Part shown: one piece after another, positions 6,364 to 9,294 of the stretch
Layout: each line of letters starts with the position of its first letter
How positions within the stretch are numbered: position 1 is the stretch's first letter
Source of the DNA: Bryobacteraceae bacterium
Lineage (GTDB): Bacteria; Acidobacteriota; Terriglobia; Bryobacterales; Bryobacteraceae
Length of the DNA: 9,294 nt
Direction: 5' to 3'
NCBI GenBank assembly: GCA_030044325.1
Contig: JASHWA010000634.1
Coordinates: 1 to 9,294 of the forward strand
Notes under the pieces: model-generated
Databases searched by the model: none
Told to the model about the DNA's origin: nothing
Seen by the model: the letters and a program-made list of their open reading frames with translations, nothing else
Made by a program: the position numbers and the translations under genes

Positions 6364-7749
6364 CTACTGCGAAATCTGGACTTCGGCTTTTAAATCGTGC
6401 CAATCCGGCAGCGCCACCGGGCGCGACAGTTTTTCGATCAAGCTGACCATTTCTCTCGACTCGAACGGTCCCAATCCGGGCGAGCGGAAGGCGAAACGGC
6501 ACAGCGGCGCCTGTCCGGGTCTGGCGCTGGCGGCCTTCACCGTGACGAAGATCATCATGTCGGTCAACTCGGAGGGCGAATGATTCACGACTAAATAATG
6601 GACCTCGGATTTTTTGTTGAGGTCCATGATGAAGCGGAAGCCGGTCACTTCAACATATTCGGCGAGCGGATGCGAGGATTCGACCGGCGCCGCGGTCTCG
6701 ACCGGATTGGGCGCGGGTGTGGCCTTCGCATCCGCGGCCGTATGCGACGCGGGCAGCACGTACTGGGTCACCAGAATCCCGGCGCCCAGCATCACCGCGA
6801 TCACCATTGCGCTGACCATCCATCCCGCGATCGGCTTGCGCTTTTTCGCGCCGCCGATCGTGGTCACCACGTGCAGGTTCTTGCGCATCTGCAATTCGGG
6901 CGGCAGCAGCGGACCGGGGAGGGTGATGCGCGGGCCGGAATCGGGCATCAGAATTTTCGGCAACGGCACGACGGGATGCATCCCGCGGCTGGCGGCGGCG
7001 GAATAATCCTGCAAGGGCGCCAGGCGCAGCCAGGACCCGGAGGGCGGCTTGTCGGCGGGGGTTTCACGAATCAGCGGAGGCGCCTGCTCGATCGGCGGCG
7101 CGGCCTCGATTTTCCCCGGTTCAGAGGCGGACGCGGGAACGGCCGGTTTCGGCAGCACGGCGGGCAGCGAATCGGCGAGAGCGGCGGGAGCTTCGGCGGG
7201 TTGTTCCACCGGCGGCGCAAGAAGGGCGACGGGCTGCGCGAGAAGCGCCGTCGCGGGTTCGGCTTCTACGTCCTGTTTCCCAATGAGCGGCTCCTGCGCG
7301 GGGATATCAGCCGCGGCTGGGGCCGGTGCTTCGACGGCCGGCTCCGGCGACAATCCGACAGCGCCGGCGAGTCCCGCAACCGCTGCACTCATGGCTGGAA
7401 CGGTCTCCGTTACAACGCTCTCCGTTTGAACGGTATTCGTTGGAACGATCTCGGATTGCGCGCTCTGCGCGGCGCGGATCTGCTCGGCGAGCGCGAGGAG
7501 CGGATCGGGACCCGGTTGCGGCTCCGCCTTAGCCGGCTCAAGCGCGGCCTGCGGCTCGCTGACGGGTTCCTTGTTGCTTAGTACGGGCGCGGGTGAAGTC
7601 ACAGCGCCCGGCTGGGCGGTTTCCGCGCGAATTTCCGCTGCCGGCGAGGACGCTTCGCTGTTTTGTTTGCTTTGCGGATCGCAGGCCGGACATTCCCGAA
7701 CCGCGGGCGGGATCTCGCGGCCGCATTCCGGGCAGATCCAATGGAACAT
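6364..7749 (-). CDS. Zinc-ribbon, Ala/Pro-rich single-pass membrane protein
   Basis: 461 residues. A zinc ribbon sits at the N-terminus with Cys6, Cys9, Cys20 and Cys23 (CPECG...CPAC). A low-complexity linker rich in Ala, Pro and Glu fills about 26-300. A basic patch (AKKRK, 301-305) precedes one transmembrane helix (about 307-332). A C-terminal domain (about 362-461) looks like a small beta-sandwich (YVEVTGFRFIMDL, VHYLVVNHSP, MMIFVTVKA). The positive-inside rule puts the zinc ribbon in the cytoplasm and the C-terminal domain outside. I do not know a function; such proteins are usually labelled zinc-ribbon domain proteins. The ATG is fixed by an in-frame TAA four codons upstream. GGAGG lies only one base before the ATG, unusually close for a ribosome site. 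The gene faces the CheY-like gene, stop to stop, 27 bases apart. Confidence 0.85.
   Translation of the reverse strand: MFHWICPECGREIPPAVRECPACDPQSKQNSEASSPAAEIRAETAQPGAVTSPAPVLSNKEPVSEPQAALEPAKAEPQPGPDPLLALAEQIRAAQSAQSEIVPTNTVQTESVVTETVPAMSAAVAGLAGAVGLSPEPAVEAPAPAAADIPAQEPLIGKQDVEAEPATALLAQPVALLAPPVEQPAEAPAALADSLPAVLPKPAVPASASEPGKIEAAPPIEQAPPLIRETPADKPPSGSWLRLAPLQDYSAAASRGMHPVVPLPKILMPDSGPRITLPGPLLPPELQMRKNLHVVTTIGGAKKRKPIAGWMVSAMVIAVMLGAGILVTQYVLPASHTAADAKATPAPNPVETAAPVESSHPLAEYVEVTGFRFIMDLNKKSEVHYLVVNHSPSELTDMMIFVTVKAASARPGQAPLCRFAFRSPGLGPFESREMVSLIEKLSRPVALPDWHDLKAEVQISQ
7397..7456. repeat. Degenerate 15-base tandem repeat, four units, inside the zinc-ribbon gene
   Basis: Four adjoining 15-base units: GGAACGGTCTCCGTT (7397-7411), ACAACGCTCTCCGTT (7412-7426), TGAACGGTATTCGTT (7427-7441) and GGAACGATCTCGGAT (7442-7456). 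The last is the most diverged. Fifteen is a multiple of three, so the gene stays in frame. On the coding strand the units give the pentapeptides IVPTN, TVQTE, SVVTE and TVPAM in the linker (residues about 98-120). Confidence 0.75.
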
Positions 7750-7833
7750 GCCTCCAATTTACCCGGATTCTGTTTTTTTACCGTTCCGGCACTCACCCTA
7801 CCCGACTCACCTAGGAACCTTAAGTGCGATACC

Positions 7834-7854
7834 GATTCCATCTCAGGCGGAATC
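7834..7854. other. Hairpin GATTCC/GGAATC in spacer
   Basis: A perfect 6-base stem, GATTCC (7834-7839) and GGAATC (7849-7854), with a 9-base loop lies between the methyltransferase stop and the zinc-ribbon start. No T-run follows on either strand. It may be a leader or 3'-end structure, or chance. Confidence 0.25.
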
Positions 7855-7860
7855 TAGTGT

Positions 7861-7878
7861 GCCTTCGCGCCGGAAGGC
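7861..7878. terminator. Hairpin GCCTTC/GAAGGC, possible weak terminator of the methyltransferase gene
   Basis: A perfect 6-base stem, GCCTTC (7861-7866) and GAAGGC (7873-7878), with a GC-rich 6-base loop, lies 29 bases beyond the leftward methyltransferase stop. No T-run follows in the leftward direction. The nearest one (7889-7893) is on the rightward side, where no gene reads in, so it is a weak terminator candidate only. Confidence 0.3.
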
Positions 7879-7907
7879 GTAAGTGGGGTTTTTAGCGCCG
7901 CGCTGCC

Positions 7908-9053
7908 CTACAGCCGCCCGAGCTTGCGCCCCAAACGCGTCCACCAGGACGCGTTGAAAGCGGCGAGCGAGGCTTCCGCGCGTTCCAGCCTTCTCGACAG
8001 CGTTTCCACGGCCTGCCACGCCTCCCGCTCCGATTTTTCCAGGCGCCGGAATTCGGCGATGGCCTGGTCGCGCGCTTTTTGAATTTCGAGCGCCCAGCGC
8101 GTGCGCTCCTCCCAATCGGCCTCGACTTTTTTGGTCCACGCGTCGCGCAGCGCGGCCTCGCGAACCCATTGTTCGTGCGCGAAGTTGTGATGCGCGCTGT
8201 GGCGCTCGTATTCGGCGGTGATGGCCTCGAGATCGCGGATTTTTCGCGCCGCGAGCCGGCACGCTTCGCGATACTGGAGCGCCAGCTCGGCTGAAGGAGG
8301 ATGAAAGGTTCCCTTGCGGGCGGCAATGGGAAGCGACCACGACTCGGCGTGCTCGACGCCGAATTCGGGAAAATTTTCGGCCGCGAAATAGATTGCATCG
8401 AAGCCGGCCGCGCACAAAATGGCGCGCAGAGAATCTTCGGTGAACGTGCGCATCTCCAGCGTCGAGCCGTGCCCGCCATGGAACGTGAGATTTTCGAAAA
8501 TCTCGATCGAGCCGTCGCGGCGCCGGTTGACCAGCACCATCCGCCCGCCCGGCGCGGCCAGCGTGTATTCGAAAAGATGGGGAAAATGCTCGGTGGTCAG
8601 GCCGCCGATGTTGTAAGGGGTGGTCATCAGCAGAAGGCCGTCGGGTTTCAACATGCGCTGGAGCGTCGCAAAGGCTCGTTCGACGGGCGGCGGAACGTGC
8701 TCCAGAACTTCGCTGGACAGAATGAAGTCGAAGCGCGCCTCGTCGCGCGGATCGGGACGGGTGAGGTCGAAAAAAGGAGCCTGATGATAAAAGGTATTGG
8801 TGTAATCGAATTTTTCGGCGAGCCGCGCGGCGACCTCCGGAGTATCGCTCATCCCCATCGCGCGGATGCCTTTGAGCACCGGAAATTCGGGCAGCGCGAG
8901 CAGGGTTCCGAAAATTTCAGTGGAGATCAGCGCCACCAGCGCGCGCACGCGCACCGACGATCCGCATTCCGGGCAATCCTTGTTTTCGCGTTCGAGCGGC
9001 TGGTGATCGGGCTGCTCGCATTGGGCGCCGCAGACGTTGCAGGTGAACGTCAC
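7908..9053 (-). CDS. Zinc-ribbon class I methyltransferase-like protein with C-terminal coiled coil
   Basis: 381 residues from a GTG at 9051-9053. A zinc ribbon comes first: Cys5, Cys8, Cys27 and Cys30 (CNVCG...CPECG). The Rossmann-like region (about 60-225) shows the later landmarks of SAM-dependent methyltransferases: FDFILSSEVLEHVPPPVERAF (108-128) and LQRMLKPDGLLLMTTPY (131-147). The glycine-rich SAM loop (DxGxG) is absent; in its place is a short GIRAMGMSD followed by AARLAEKFDYTNTFYH. A charged helical, probably coiled-coil tail (about 255-365) ends in SWWTRLGRKLGRL, a tail style seen in some surface-glycan enzymes. A role in modifying cell-surface glycans or their precursors is therefore possible, but the substrate is unknown. 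The GTG start is needed to include the zinc ribbon and overlaps the Uma2 stop as GTGA, so translation is probably coupled. Confidence 0.88.
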   Translation of the reverse strand: MTFTCNVCGAQCEQPDHQPLERENKDCPECGSSVRVRALVALISTEIFGTLLALPEFPVLKGIRAMGMSDTPEVAARLAEKFDYTNTFYHQAPFFDLTRPDPRDEARFDFILSSEVLEHVPPPVERAFATLQRMLKPDGLLLMTTPYNIGGLTTEHFPHLFEYTLAAPGGRMVLVNRRRDGSIEIFENLTFHGGHGSTLEMRTFTEDSLRAILCAAGFDAIYFAAENFPEFGVEHAESWSLPIAARKGTFHPPSAELALQYREACRLAARKIRDLEAITAEYERHSAHHNFAHEQWVREAALRDAWTKKVEADWEERTRWALEIQKARDQAIAEFRRLEKSEREAWQAVETLSRRLERAEASLAAFNASWWTRLGRKLGRL

Positions 9054-9294
9054 TCGAACAGGCTCGCGACGGGAAGGCTGAAATCGTCGAGAATTCCGGC
9101 AAGGGTCAGCGAATCGTGGAGGCCGCGCGTGAATTCGGAGCCGTCGTGCAGAAACACGCGAACCTTGCGGCTGCGCGGATAGATCACCCAGACGATGAGG
9201 CTGCCGTGGGCGAGCAGCAGCTCGATTTTGCGCTCGACATCGCTCGCCGATTCCGAGAGTGAGATGACTTCGACGGCGAGATCAGGCGCGCCGA
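9050..9294 (-). CDS. Uma2-family (DUF820) protein, C-terminal part
   Basis: The last 81 codons of a leftward gene that begins beyond the window; the TGA is at 9050-9052. The sequence GAPDLAVEVISLSESASD, then ERKIELLLAHG, then LIVWVIYPRSRKVRVF matches the C-terminal half of the Uma2 family, which has a restriction-endonuclease-like (PD-(D/E)xK) fold. The Asp of PDL, the Glu of VEV and the Lys of RKIE would be the acidic and basic active-site residues. Two common positions differ: the usual Tyr after the Lys (KxxxYL) is Leu, and the usual Asp of WVIDP is Tyr. Uma2 proteins are numerous in cyanobacteria and other phyla, and their biological role is unclear. The N-terminal half, including the His-containing part, is not visible. 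Its stop overlaps the GTG of the methyltransferase-like gene by four bases. Confidence 0.85.
   Translation of the reverse strand, partial: GAPDLAVEVISLSESASDVERKIELLLAHGSLIVWVIYPRSRKVRVFLHDGSEFTRGLHDSLTLAGILDDFSLPVASLFE

Noticed and set aside
6337..6366. Possible terminator between the CheY-like and zinc-ribbon genes
   Set aside because: Only a 5-base stem, AGGCG (6351-6355) with CGCCT (6361-6365), that overlaps a stop codon and lacks a T-run.
8301..9182. A 293-residue rightward frame across the methyltransferase and Uma2 genes
   Set aside because: It runs antisense across two genes with recognisable families and has no domain of its own.

Overview
This is a 9.3 kb stretch of a GC-rich bacterial chromosome made of ordinary, densely packed protein genes. 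I see no rRNA, tRNA, CRISPR array, transposase or integrase. A Gram-negative cell plan is suggested by the Sec-exported protein, the likely lipoprotein and the sensor kinase with a periplasmic domain. The NtrC-type regulator, small Rcp/CheY-like regulator, zinc-ribbon membrane protein and Uma2-type protein together remind me of Acidobacteriota (Solibacter/Bryobacter-like). That placement is inference from gene style, not proof.

Layout. Positions 1-2161 read rightward: the 3' part of a gene of unknown function (3-704), a short GC-rich hairpin, then an exported DUF1254/DUF1214 protein (767-2161). Positions 2171-5688 read leftward and form the clearest functional unit: a sigma-54-dependent NtrC-type response regulator (4282-5688), then a membrane histidine kinase with a Cache-like sensor region (2724-4256), then a small proline-rich probable lipoprotein (2171-2731). 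The lipoprotein start codon overlaps the kinase stop codon. A 190-base divergent spacer with several inverted repeats separates this operon from a rightward single-domain response regulator (5914-6336). Positions 6364-9294 read leftward again: a partial Uma2-family protein (9050-9294), a zinc-ribbon/methyltransferase/coiled-coil protein overlapping it by GTGA (7908-9053), a 158-base spacer with two hairpins, and a single-pass membrane protein with an N-terminal zinc ribbon (6364-7749).

How the genes work together. The kinase should sense an extracytoplasmic signal and phosphorylate the NtrC-type regulator, which would activate sigma-54 promoters. The lipoprotein is translationally tied to the kinase and may assist sensing or be an envelope output. 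The divergent CheY-like protein may belong to the same circuit, but nothing in the sequence proves it. The Uma2/methyltransferase pair looks like a separate small operon.

The points most worth a second look are the coupled lipoprotein, the repeats in the divergent spacer, the short-form methyltransferase, and the zinc-ribbon membrane protein with its 15-base tandem repeat. I found no convincing wholly new system.
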